From the NCBI GenBank assembly GCA_017745135.1, contig JAGIAB010000252.1, forward strand, positions 1 through 5,041: a stretch of DNA of 5,041 nucleotides. The letters run 5' to 3'. Shown here piece after piece: positions 1-4,740 of this stretch. The translations under genes and the position numbers were made by a program. A model generated the notes under the pieces. The model did no database searches. It saw only the letters and a list, made by a program, of their open reading frames with translations, and was not told the origin of the DNA. Origin of the DNA: Flavisolibacter sp. GTDB lineage: Bacteria; Bacteroidota; Bacteroidia; Chitinophagales; Chitinophagaceae. Numbering within the stretch: the stretch's first letter is position 1; every line of letters starts with the position of its first letter.

Positions 1-161
1 CTTGCCAGGTTCTCCAAATGCTTCAATAAAACCGCCATGTCTTTCGGCGATTCGTTTTTATCAGGCGGTATTTCCCACGCACCTTTAGGAAGTTGTTTAA
101 CTATTTTTAGCACCAACGAAATCGTTTTTGCTGCCTGAATTTTGTCTGCACTAACTTGCAT
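1..161 (-). CDS. Hypothetical protein, N-terminal 53 residues only (runs off the window)
   Basis: An open frame on the minus strand starts at the ATG complementary to 159-161 and continues past position 1. Its first in-frame upstream stop lies at 174-176, and this is the first ATG after that stop, so the start is well constrained. The protein begins MQVSADKIQAAKTISLVLKI, followed by a basic, helix-prone stretch, a Trp-Glu-Ile-Pro-Pro segment near residues 29-33 and a second predicted helix (about 41-53). There is no signal peptide or membrane segment in the visible part. I do not recognise the family. Codon use resembles the neighbouring genes, which together with a clean divergent start supports a real gene. 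It diverges from the thioesterase gene with 2 bp between start codons, so its promoter and leader must lie inside that coding sequence unless the mRNA is leaderless. Confidence 0.6.
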   Translation of the reverse strand, partial: MQVSADKIQAAKTISLVLKIVKQLPKGAWEIPPDKNESPKDMAVLLKHLENLA

Positions 162-163
162 GA

Positions 164-649
164 ATGGACAGTTCTACTAAGACCTGGGAAAGCAAGGTGT
201 TAATTCGTTTTCCCGATTGCGATCCTTTCAATCACCTCAATAATGCCAGGTATATTGATTACTTCATTAATGCCCGCGAGGATCACATTATGGCCAACAC
301 GAACTTAAATATTTATCAGTATGCTGCTCAAAACGGAATGGGATGGGTGGTCAGCAAAAACCAGATCGCTTATTTAAAACCTGCTTTCTTAATGGAAACG
401 GTGATCATTGATTCCACTGCATTGCATGTAGGCGATAGGGAAGTGATTGTTGAGATGAAAATGTGGAATGAGCACAAGAATAAATTGAAAGCGGTGTTGT
501 GGAGCAATTTTGTACACATCAACATGAAAACACAAAGACCGGAAAATCATTCAAGGGAGTTGTTGGACTTATTTAAACCTGTAGAGAATCCGCTTCCTTC
601 AGCTATAAGTTTTGATGAAAGAGTAGAGCAATTGCGACGTATGATTTGA
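164..649 (+). CDS. Hotdog-fold acyl-CoA thioesterase (4HBT-like)
   Basis: Predicted cytoplasmic enzyme hydrolysing acyl-CoA thioesters to free acid and CoA; the acyl substrate cannot be read from sequence. The 161-residue length fits the 4-hydroxybenzoyl-CoA thioesterase superfamily (usually 130-160). The N-terminus carries the family signature: RFPDCDPFNHLNNARYIDYF, residues 15-34. Asp20 aligns with the usual catalytic Asp of the D-x-D-xxx-H-x-N-N pattern, and His24, Asn26 and Asn27 are present. A long helix follows (about 27-42), then the strands expected of the fold, including residues 61-82 with a Tyr-Leu-Lys-Pro-Ala turn. The C-terminal 35 or so residues form a charged helical extension. 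The start is fixed by a TGA at 161-163 immediately before the ATG; no Shine-Dalgarno is visible. The transporter gene follows after 42 bp on the same strand but seems to have its own promoter element. The family call is firm; the substrate is unknown. Confidence 0.85.
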   Translation: MDSSTKTWESKVLIRFPDCDPFNHLNNARYIDYFINAREDHIMANTNLNIYQYAAQNGMGWVVSKNQIAYLKPAFLMETVIIDSTALHVGDREVIVEMKMWNEHKNKLKAVLWSNFVHINMKTQRPENHSRELLDLFKPVENPLPSAISFDERVEQLRRMI

Positions 650-679
650 TTGCTTTACGAAAGCTAAAACTTCATCTCC

Positions 680-687
680 TACTTTTG
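680..687 (+). promoter_or_regulatory. TAnnTTTG (-7) promoter element directly before the transporter start
   Basis: TACTTTTG matches the Bacteroidota -7 consensus TAnnTTTG exactly. It lies in the 42-bp gap after the thioesterase gene and ends 4 nt before the ATG at 692. Transcription usually begins about 5-8 nt after this element, so the mRNA would be leaderless or nearly so. The -33 TTTG is not well matched: only TTTACG at 654-659, 20 nt upstream, is in register. Confidence 0.5.
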
Positions 688-691
688 CCGG

Positions 692-1846
692 ATGGTTGAT
701 GAGGGATCGTTATTACAACGGGAAAAAAAGCGCTGGTTCATTTTTGTTTTCTTTTTTCTTTCGGGAATTATATCAGCGTCCCTTTCTTCCCGTCTCCCTG
801 ATATACAACAGCTATTGAAAGTGAACAATTCCGTTTTTGGAGTGGTTTTATCTTCATTGTATGCCGGGCTGTTCATTGGATTAATTATTGCAAGCTGGCT
901 GGTGGCTTCTTATGGTTTTAAAAAGGTGATGATCATCACTTGTATTCTTTCTGCTTTGCCTCTTGTGTTTGTAGGAGTATTTGCTTCTTACCTGCTGGCT
1001 ATGCTGGTTCTTTTTCTCATGGGCATTTCGCGAACCATTTTTAATCTTTCAGCGAACACCGGCGCTATTGAAGTACAGTCTTTGTATGACCGTCCTATAA
1101 TTGCAGGTTTTCATGGTGTATGGAGTTTAGCTTGTTTTGTTGCAGGAGGAATTGGTCAGCTAATGATCAGTTATACCGTAAGTCCTTTTTTTCATTTTCT
1201 ATTTATTGTTGTTTTCGTATGTATTTCCATTGCCTTTCTTAAAAATAAAAAGCAAGGCTTGTCTATTGAAAAGGAGCGGAGGCCATTTTTTGTAAAGCCC
1301 GACCGTTATCTTTTTTTGCTTGGGCTAATGGCGCTTTGTACCATGTTGTGTGAAGGCGCTATGTTTGACTGGAGTGTGAACTATTTTGAAAAAGTAGTTC
1401 ATGCGGAACGAAACCTGCTTACATTGGGTTATTTGTCCTTTGTAATTGCCATGGCTTTAGGAAGGCTGGTTGGTGATAAACTAATTGCAGAATTTGGAAT
1501 GTTTCGCATTTTATTGATCAACGGAATTTTATTAGCTATTGGATTTTCTATCGCGGCAGCCTTTCCATTGGTAGTGCCTGCTGCGATAGGGTTTTTATTA
1601 ATTGGTCTTGGAGATTCTGTTATGGTCCCTGTTATTTATTTACTGGCTACCCGTTCTCCAAAAATGACGGCCGCCTATTCCTTATCAATTGTAACTTTTA
1701 TTGGGTACACCGGTTTTTTGATTGGGCCTTTGTTAATTGGAAACATCTCTCAATACTTTGGTTTGCCTACAGCTTTTTATTGCCTCAGCGGTATCAGTTT
1801 AATTATTGTTGCATTGAGTTTGCGTGTGAAGAAGTTGGTTCCCTGA
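692..1846 (+). CDS. Major facilitator superfamily transporter, YbjJ/fucose-permease-like
   Basis: Predicted 12-helix inner-membrane secondary transporter, 384 residues, a normal MFS length. A short cytoplasmic N-terminus with a basic cluster (Lys12, Lys13, Arg14) precedes TM1 at about 15-33. Further hydrophobic segments are near 48-71, 78-96, 99-117, 138-160, 164-183, 206-222, 243-262, 272-290, 293-316, 329-350 and 358-377. The loop at 184-203 is basic and probably the central cytoplasmic loop. Two stretches resemble the YbjJ-type sugar-permease-like group: SRLPDIQQLL after TM1 (33-42), and Glu-Gly-Ala-Met-Phe-Asp-Trp-Ser at 221-228 in TM7. A GRLVGD motif (257-262) is the second-half form of the MFS cytoplasmic loop signature. 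The substrate is not predictable, and YbjJ itself has no firmly known physiological substrate. The ATG at 692 is the only plausible start before TM1. A TAnnTTTG element sits 4 nt upstream. Confidence 0.85.
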   Translation: MVDEGSLLQREKKRWFIFVFFFLSGIISASLSSRLPDIQQLLKVNNSVFGVVLSSLYAGLFIGLIIASWLVASYGFKKVMIITCILSALPLVFVGVFASYLLAMLVLFLMGISRTIFNLSANTGAIEVQSLYDRPIIAGFHGVWSLACFVAGGIGQLMISYTVSPFFHFLFIVVFVCISIAFLKNKKQGLSIEKERRPFFVKPDRYLFLLGLMALCTMLCEGAMFDWSVNYFEKVVHAERNLLTLGYLSFVIAMALGRLVGDKLIAEFGMFRILLINGILLAIGFSIAAAFPLVVPAAIGFLLIGLGDSVMVPVIYLLATRSPKMTAAYSLSIVTFIGYTGFLIGPLLIGNISQYFGLPTAFYCLSGISLIIVALSLRVKKLVP

Positions 1847-1935
1847 AGTGCTTGGCTTGGTGTGCAACTGGATTCATCGGTACGTAAACAAGGCTGATTA
1901 CTGTTTTGCCGGGAGGGTGTTATTAACAATAAAAA

Positions 1936-1943
1936 TACTTTTG
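1936..1943 (+). promoter_or_regulatory. Candidate -7 promoter element for the DUF4476 gene-truA unit (distal)
   Basis: TACTTTTG matches TAnnTTTG exactly, 52 nt before the ATG at 1996, and would give a leader of about 45 nt. A TTTTG at 1904-1908 is too far upstream (27 nt) for the usual 19-21 nt spacing, so the -33 half is weak. It lies in the 149-bp gap after the transporter gene; I found no convincing terminator hairpin in that gap. Confidence 0.4.
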
Positions 1944-1981
1944 ATCAGCAGAAATCCTTCTCTTTCATTCAGGAATTCTTT

Positions 1982-1989
1982 TAAATTTG
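1982..1989 (+). promoter_or_regulatory. Candidate -7 promoter element for the DUF4476 gene-truA unit (proximal)
   Basis: TAAATTTG is a second exact match to TAnnTTTG, ending 6 nt before the ATG at 1996, so a transcript from it would be leaderless. No TTTG is found at 19-21 nt upstream. The stretch is AT-rich, so a chance match is likelier here than for the distal element, and it may simply be the A/T-rich start region typical of this phylum. Confidence 0.25.
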
Positions 1990-1995
1990 AATTAA

Positions 1996-3357
1996 ATGAA
2001 AAACCTTTTTTTATTTCTGGCTTTTATTGCTTTTGCGGCTTGTGCTTCTGCTCAGAGAGTGTATTTTATATACTTGCAGTCAGATAATAATGGTTCTTTT
2101 TATGTAAAAATGGGCGACAAGTTTTACAACTCTTCCTCTACAGGTTATTTGATTCTTTCCAATCTTGTTGACAGTGCGTATAATTTTTCCATTGGATTTC
2201 CTTCATCACAGGCAGAATCAAAATTTGCAGTTCGATTGGAGGCAAAGGATAGAGGCTTTTTAATTAAAAATTTCGACTCAGGTCTGGGGCTTTTTGATCT
2301 CCAGGATCTTACTATAATACGCGAACAAAAGGACGATTCACCTAAAAATATTTCGTACATCAGGAGAAATGATGAATTTTCTTCGCTGCTGTCAAAAGCG
2401 GCAAAAGACACTTCCTTATTGTATTCAGTTGTCCGGGTAAAGGGAGAGGATGTTGCAGTGAAAAAGGAGCAGCCAAAAACGGTTCAGGTGAATCAAAAAA
2501 TTGAAGAGCCTGCTGTGTTAAAAGATACGGTTGCATCAAGCCTGCCACAAACGGATATTGCTTTTGAAGAAAAGAAGCAGGATACAATTGAGAAGTCTCA
2601 GCCAGTTCCCGAAACAAAAACTGCAGTAGATGTTGCCAGTACACCGGTTAAAGAAAAATTGGAAAACAATACGGTTACTTCTACAGAATCTAAAGAACAA
2701 TCCACGCCAAATTCAACTAGTACAATAGCTAATACCGGTACAGATACTTTAGAAAAAAACAGCAGTAACTCATCAACAGCTATAATTACAGCAGAGGATG
2801 CTGTTTTTAAAAAATCGCAGGTCAGGAGGTATTCAGAGAGCTCTACTTCCGAAGGGTTTGGCCTGGTATATTATGATATTTATGATGGTGGCCGTGATAC
2901 TATTCGTTTATTAATACCAAATCCGCCAATCATTTTTAAAACTGCAGAACAGGATTCTTCCCTGGTTCAAAAGGATTTTATTCGTGTGAATGAATTAAAA
3001 AAGGATACTGTGCAACAAACACCCATCATTGCTGAGGTTAAAAAAAATGTATCGGCGAAATCTCAGTGTAAGGCTCTTGCATCCAACAATGATTTCTTCA
3101 AGCTTAGAAAAAATATGGCTTCAGAAACTACTGATGAGGGTATGGTAGCTGAGGCGAAAAAAGTATTTAAAGCTAAATGTTTTACTACCGAGCAAATAAA
3201 AAACCTGGGTGCATTATTCTTAACCTCCTCTGGTAAATATCAATTTTTTGATGCGGCCTATCTTCACGTAAGCGATCAGGAAAATTTTTCATCTTTAGAG
3301 CCGGAAATAAAAGACGACTATTACCTTAAAAGATTCAAAGCTCTGATCGGCGAATAA
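1996..3357 (+). CDS. Exported DUF4476-type protein of unknown function
   Basis: A 453-residue protein with a signal peptide: Met-Lys-Asn, a hydrophobic core at 4-15, and probable signal peptidase I cleavage after Ala-Ser-Ala (17-19), leaving Gln20. Cys16 sits in Phe-Ala-Ala-Cys, a poor lipobox, so a lipoprotein is less likely. Four regions follow. Residues 21-110 look like a beta-rich domain. Residues about 150-268 are a low-complexity linker rich in Lys, Glu, Thr, Ser and Gln. Residues 270-312 are an ordered insert rich in Gly, Tyr and Asp that ends in Ile-Pro-Asn-Pro-Pro. Residues about 357-451 resemble DUF4476, with Cys358, Cys395, a Phe-Thr-Thr-Glu-Gln-Ile turn and Phe-Phe-Asp-Ala-Ala-Tyr. 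The two cysteines could form a disulfide in the periplasm (inference). Function is unknown. truA starts 2 nt after its stop, indicating one transcript and possible coupling. The start is supported by the signal peptide. Confidence 0.8.
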   Translation: MKNLFLFLAFIAFAACASAQRVYFIYLQSDNNGSFYVKMGDKFYNSSSTGYLILSNLVDSAYNFSIGFPSSQAESKFAVRLEAKDRGFLIKNFDSGLGLFDLQDLTIIREQKDDSPKNISYIRRNDEFSSLLSKAAKDTSLLYSVVRVKGEDVAVKKEQPKTVQVNQKIEEPAVLKDTVASSLPQTDIAFEEKKQDTIEKSQPVPETKTAVDVASTPVKEKLENNTVTSTESKEQSTPNSTSTIANTGTDTLEKNSSNSSTAIITAEDAVFKKSQVRRYSESSTSEGFGLVYYDIYDGGRDTIRLLIPNPPIIFKTAEQDSSLVQKDFIRVNELKKDTVQQTPIIAEVKKNVSAKSQCKALASNNDFFKLRKNMASETTDEGMVAEAKKVFKAKCFTTEQIKNLGALFLTSSGKYQFFDAAYLHVSDQENFSSLEPEIKDDYYLKRFKALIGE

Positions 3358-3359
3358 AC

Positions 3360-4124
3360 ATGCCCAGGTATTTTATTGAAGTAGTATATCGAGGAACAAA
3401 TTACAGTGGCTTCCAGGTACAGGAAAACGCCAACACCATTCAGGCAGAAATAGAAAAAGCTTTTAAAATCATACATCAGAGTCTTGTTGAGCTTACAGGC
3501 TCCTCTCGTACAGATGCAGGTGTTCATGCACTTCAAAACTTTTTCCATTTCGATTACGAAGAGCCTCTTAATCCTCAGTTCGTCTATAAAATGAACGCCT
3601 TACTACCTCAGGATATAGCTGTAAAAAACCTGTTCCAGATGCCATCGATAGCCCATTCCCGCTTCGATGCTACCAGCAGGGAATATATCTATAATATGCA
3701 TCGGTTTAAAGATCCCTTCCTTCAGGCCACTTCTCTTTACTTTCCCTACAAACTGGACATCGACCTTATGTATCAGGCTTCTGAACTGCTTAAACAACAA
3801 ACCAACTTTTTTGCCTTTTCAAAAACAAACACCCAGGTAAAGAACTTCAATTGCAGAATAACCAAAAGCCAGTGGATAATAGGAGAGGCCACACTTACCT
3901 ATAATATAGAAGCTAATCGCTTTCTCCGGGGAATGGTAAGAGCTCTTACGGCTACATTATTGAAGATTGGCCGACACAAATTATCCATGTCCGACTTCGA
4001 AAAACTCTTTACGGAAGAAAGAAAAGCTGGCTATTCTGTGCCTGCGCACGGCTTGTTTCTTACTAAAGTCAATTACCCCCAAAATTATTTTCCCGCAACA
4101 GGCTTGCCTTTCACAGTGTTTTAG
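3360..4124 (+). CDS. truA: tRNA pseudouridine(38-40) synthase TruA
   Basis: Converts uridine to pseudouridine at positions 38-40 of the tRNA anticodon arm; cytoplasmic and usually a homodimer. The 254-residue length is typical. N-terminal RYFIEVVYRGTNYSGFQVQ (3-21) is the family's first strand with the Tyr-x-Gly-x-x-Tyr-x-Gly-Phe-Gln pattern. GSSRTDAGVHA (47-57) contains the catalytic Asp52. HSRFDATSREYIYNM (99-113) is the conserved Arg-Phe-x-Ala-x-x-Arg-x-Tyr-x-Tyr motif. FLRGMVRAL (188-196) and the closing PAHGLFLTKVNYP (228-240) complete the fold, so all signature residues are intact. The ATG lies 2 nt after the upstream stop, with no Shine-Dalgarno, consistent with translation coupled to the DUF4476 gene. 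Only 19 nt separate the truA stop from the -33 element of the first rRNA promoter. With no clear terminator between them, some truA transcripts may read into the rRNA leader. Confidence 0.97.
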   Translation: MPRYFIEVVYRGTNYSGFQVQENANTIQAEIEKAFKIIHQSLVELTGSSRTDAGVHALQNFFHFDYEEPLNPQFVYKMNALLPQDIAVKNLFQMPSIAHSRFDATSREYIYNMHRFKDPFLQATSLYFPYKLDIDLMYQASELLKQQTNFFAFSKTNTQVKNFNCRITKSQWIIGEATLTYNIEANRFLRGMVRALTATLLKIGRHKLSMSDFEKLFTEERKAGYSVPAHGLFLTKVNYPQNYFPATGLPFTVF

Positions 4125-4143
4125 CAATTATTTTTTCAAATCA

Positions 4144-4176
4144 TTTGGAACGAATAACCATCGGCCCGTATCTTTG
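4144..4176 (+). promoter_or_regulatory. rRNA promoter P1
   Basis: TTTG at 4144-4147, a 21-nt spacer, then TATCTTTG at 4169-4176 match both halves of the Bacteroidota sigma consensus exactly. An AT-rich tract (4125-4143) precedes it and could serve as an UP-like element. Transcription should begin near 4182-4184, just inside CCGCTTTTTGAAA. Confidence 0.8.
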
Positions 4177-4209
4177 CGTCCGCTTTTTGAAAATCTGATG
4201 TGATCAAAC

Positions 4210-4237
4210 AAAAATGTAAAAACCATTTTACATTTTT
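4210..4237. repeat. Perfect 12-bp inverted repeat between P1 and P2; possible attenuator
   Basis: AAAAATGTAAAA (4210-4221) is followed by a 4-nt loop and its exact complement TTTTACATTTTT (4226-4237), with one further T after it. In RNA it gives a tight hairpin running into a U tract, the layout of an intrinsic terminator. With only one G-C pair the stem is weak. It lies about 27 nt into the P1 transcript and 86 nt after truA, so it could trim truA read-through, attenuate P1, or be a protein-binding site. Confidence 0.5.
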
Positions 4238-4259
4238 TATCAGAAACGATGCAAATTAA

Positions 4260-4291
4260 TTTGTTGACTATCAAAATGTTACATATCTTTG
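4260..4291 (+). promoter_or_regulatory. rRNA promoter P2
   Basis: TTTG at 4260-4263, a 20-nt spacer and TATCTTTG at 4284-4291 are both exact consensus matches. Its -7 element lies 115 bp after that of P1. The sequence around and after initiation repeats that of P1, with CCGCTTTTTGAAA at 4295-4307. Confidence 0.8.
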
Positions 4292-4316
4292 CAACCGCTT
4301 TTTGAAACAACAATCA

Positions 4317-4355
4317 CTCACAATTTTTACTTTCTTTTTTAGAAAATTTTGTGAG
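4317..4355. repeat. Inverted repeat between P2 and P3
   Basis: CTCACAA (4317-4323) pairs perfectly with TTGTGAG (4349-4355). The stem can continue as TTTT (4324-4327) with AAAA (4343-4346) across a two-T bulge, closing on a loop of about 15 nt. It lies about 20 nt into the P2 transcript. No T run follows, so it is not a normal intrinsic terminator. Confidence 0.4.
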
Positions 4356-4372
4356 GAAAAAATCACTAAAAA

Positions 4373-4405
4373 TTTGGCGCGAATTGTATGAGTCACTTAT
4401 CTTTG
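4373..4405 (+). promoter_or_regulatory. rRNA promoter P3
   Basis: TTTG at 4373-4376, a 21-nt spacer and TATCTTTG at 4398-4405 match the consensus exactly. The -7 element is 114 bp after that of P2. A-rich runs just upstream (4357-4372) may act as an UP-like element. A diverged copy of the initiation-region repeat follows (CCGCTTTTAAAAA, 4410-4422). Confidence 0.8.
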
Positions 4406-4433
4406 CAATCCGCTTTTAAAAATCCATTTAATT

Positions 4434-4441
4434 AGTTCTTT
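4434..4441 (+). promoter_or_regulatory. boxA-like site after P3
   Basis: AGTTCTTT recurs exactly after P4 (4543-4550) and resembles the core of rRNA boxA, the loading site for the NusB/S10 antitermination complex. It starts 36 nt after the start of the P3 -7 element. The flanks (TTCAA here) differ from the P4 copy, so this one is less certain. Confidence 0.35.
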
Positions 4442-4457
4442 TTCAATTGTTAACGAC

Positions 4458-4495
4458 TCCAAAATTGTCTCGAAAAAATAAAAAATAATTTTGGA
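4458..4495. repeat. Inverted repeat overlapping the P4 -33 element
   Basis: TCCAAAATT (4458-4466) and AATTTTGGA (4487-4495) are exact complements around a 20-nt A-rich loop. The right arm contains the P4 TTTG (4490-4493). Transcripts from upstream promoters could form this stem, and a protein bound to the arms would cover the P4 -33 element. Chance is possible in such AT-rich sequence. Confidence 0.35.
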
Positions 4496-4521
4496 TGGTA
4501 ATCACACAGCTCTTACCTTTG
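4490..4521 (+). promoter_or_regulatory. rRNA promoter P4 (proximal to 16S)
   Basis: TTTG at 4490-4493, a 20-nt spacer and TACCTTTG at 4514-4521 match TTTG / TAnnTTTG exactly. The -7 element is 116 bp after that of P3. An A-tract (4472-4488) lies directly upstream, as in an UP element. The initiation region differs from P1-P3 and carries a short G-C hairpin, followed by boxA. Confidence 0.8.
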
Positions 4522-4526
4522 CACTC

Positions 4527-4552
4527 CCGTTACAAAAACGGCAGTTCTTTAA
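4527..4552 (+). promoter_or_regulatory. boxB-like hairpin plus boxA-like antitermination signal after P4
   Basis: CCGTT (4527-4531) and AACGG (4537-4541) form a 5-bp hairpin with a 5-nt loop, followed at once by AGTTCTTTAA (4543-4552), which resembles the boxA core of rRNA leaders. Hairpin then boxA at the start of the transcript is the order seen in E. coli rrn leaders. It probably lets RNA polymerase pass Rho-dependent terminators along the operon. The function is inferred from similarity only. Confidence 0.55.
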
Positions 4553-4560
4553 AGGTAAAA

Positions 4561-4601
4561 AGATGAGGCGAAAGGCCTAAAGATTCGAAATCTTATCATC
4601 T
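4561..4601 (+). other. Predicted three-way junction in the rRNA leader
   Basis: AGATGA (4561-4566) pairs with TCATCT (4596-4601) and encloses two hairpins. One is GGC/GCC (4567-4569 with 4575-4577). The other is AAGATT/AATCTT (4580-4585 with 4589-4594) on a CGA loop. Almost every base is used, which suggests a selected RNA fold. It may help leader folding or 16S assembly; its role is not known. Confidence 0.5.
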
Positions 4602-4650
4602 GCAAAATCATGGAAATCCTCGATGTGAATCTTGGTGATCCGCGGTTTAA

Positions 4651-4662
4651 GATCTTTGAAAG
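4651..4662 (+). promoter_or_regulatory. Second boxA-like site, upstream of 16S
   Basis: GATCTTTGAAAG closely resembles boxA of rRNA leaders, including the TCTTTGAAA form seen in Bacillus. It lies about 125 nt before the 16S 5' end. It also resembles a -7 element (GATCTTTG, first base wrong), but no TTTG is correctly spaced upstream, so boxA is preferred. Confidence 0.5.
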
Positions 4663-4679
4663 TTTGGAAGCAACAGCAC

Positions 4680-4698
4680 GTCTCGCTTTAAGCGAGAC
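4680..4698 (+). other. Leader hairpin 1
   Basis: GTCTCGC (4680-4686) and GCGAGAC (4692-4698) form a perfect 7-bp stem with loop TTTAA; counting the loop closure it is a 9-bp palindrome around one base. It is the most stable hairpin in the leader. No T run follows, so it is not a terminator. It is probably a fold of the precursor rRNA. Confidence 0.65.
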
Positions 4699-4711
4699 AA
4701 ACATTAGGTAA

Positions 4712-4737
4712 GTCAAGCGAATATAATTCGATTTGAC
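4712..4737 (+). other. Leader hairpin 2
   Basis: GTCAA (4712-4716) pairs with TTGAC (4733-4737), and CGAA (4718-4721) with TTCG (4727-4730), leaving a small internal loop (one base against two) and a 5-nt TATAA loop. It is part of the precursor leader, between hairpins 1 and 3. Confidence 0.5.
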
Positions 4738-4740
4738 ACG

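Noticed and set aside
137..144. A -7 element (GAATTTTG) upstream of the thioesterase gene
   Set aside because: One mismatch to TAnnTTTG and no TTTG at 19-21 nt upstream; not distinguishable from chance in this AT-rich stretch.
1836..1868. Possible terminator hairpin after the transporter (AGTTG ... CAACT)
   Set aside because: Only 5 bp with a loop of about 23 nt and no T run; too weak to call.
1848..2087. Plus-strand open frame of 79 codons after the transporter
   Set aside because: It overlaps the signal peptide and N-terminal domain of the DUF4476 protein in another frame, has Cys/Phe-rich random composition and no family features.
2145..2644. Two minus-strand open frames within the DUF4476 gene
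   Set aside because: Antisense shadows of a real gene with a signal peptide and recognisable domains; their low-complexity composition mirrors the Ser/Thr/Lys linker on the plus strand.
3967..4313. Short open frames at the end of truA and in the rRNA promoter region on both strands
   Set aside because: They overlap intact truA motifs or the promoter array, and show no protein-like composition or start context.
4144..4521. CRISPR-like or mobile-element repeats, given the ~115-bp periodicity
   Set aside because: The conserved parts are promoter boxes, spacers are ~115 bp and diverged, and there are no target duplications, terminal repeats or transposase.
4632..4658. A fifth promoter (TTG ... 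GATCTTTG) in the rRNA leader
   Set aside because: The first base of the -7 box is wrong and the spacing to TTG is 16 nt instead of 20-21; the sequence fits boxA better.
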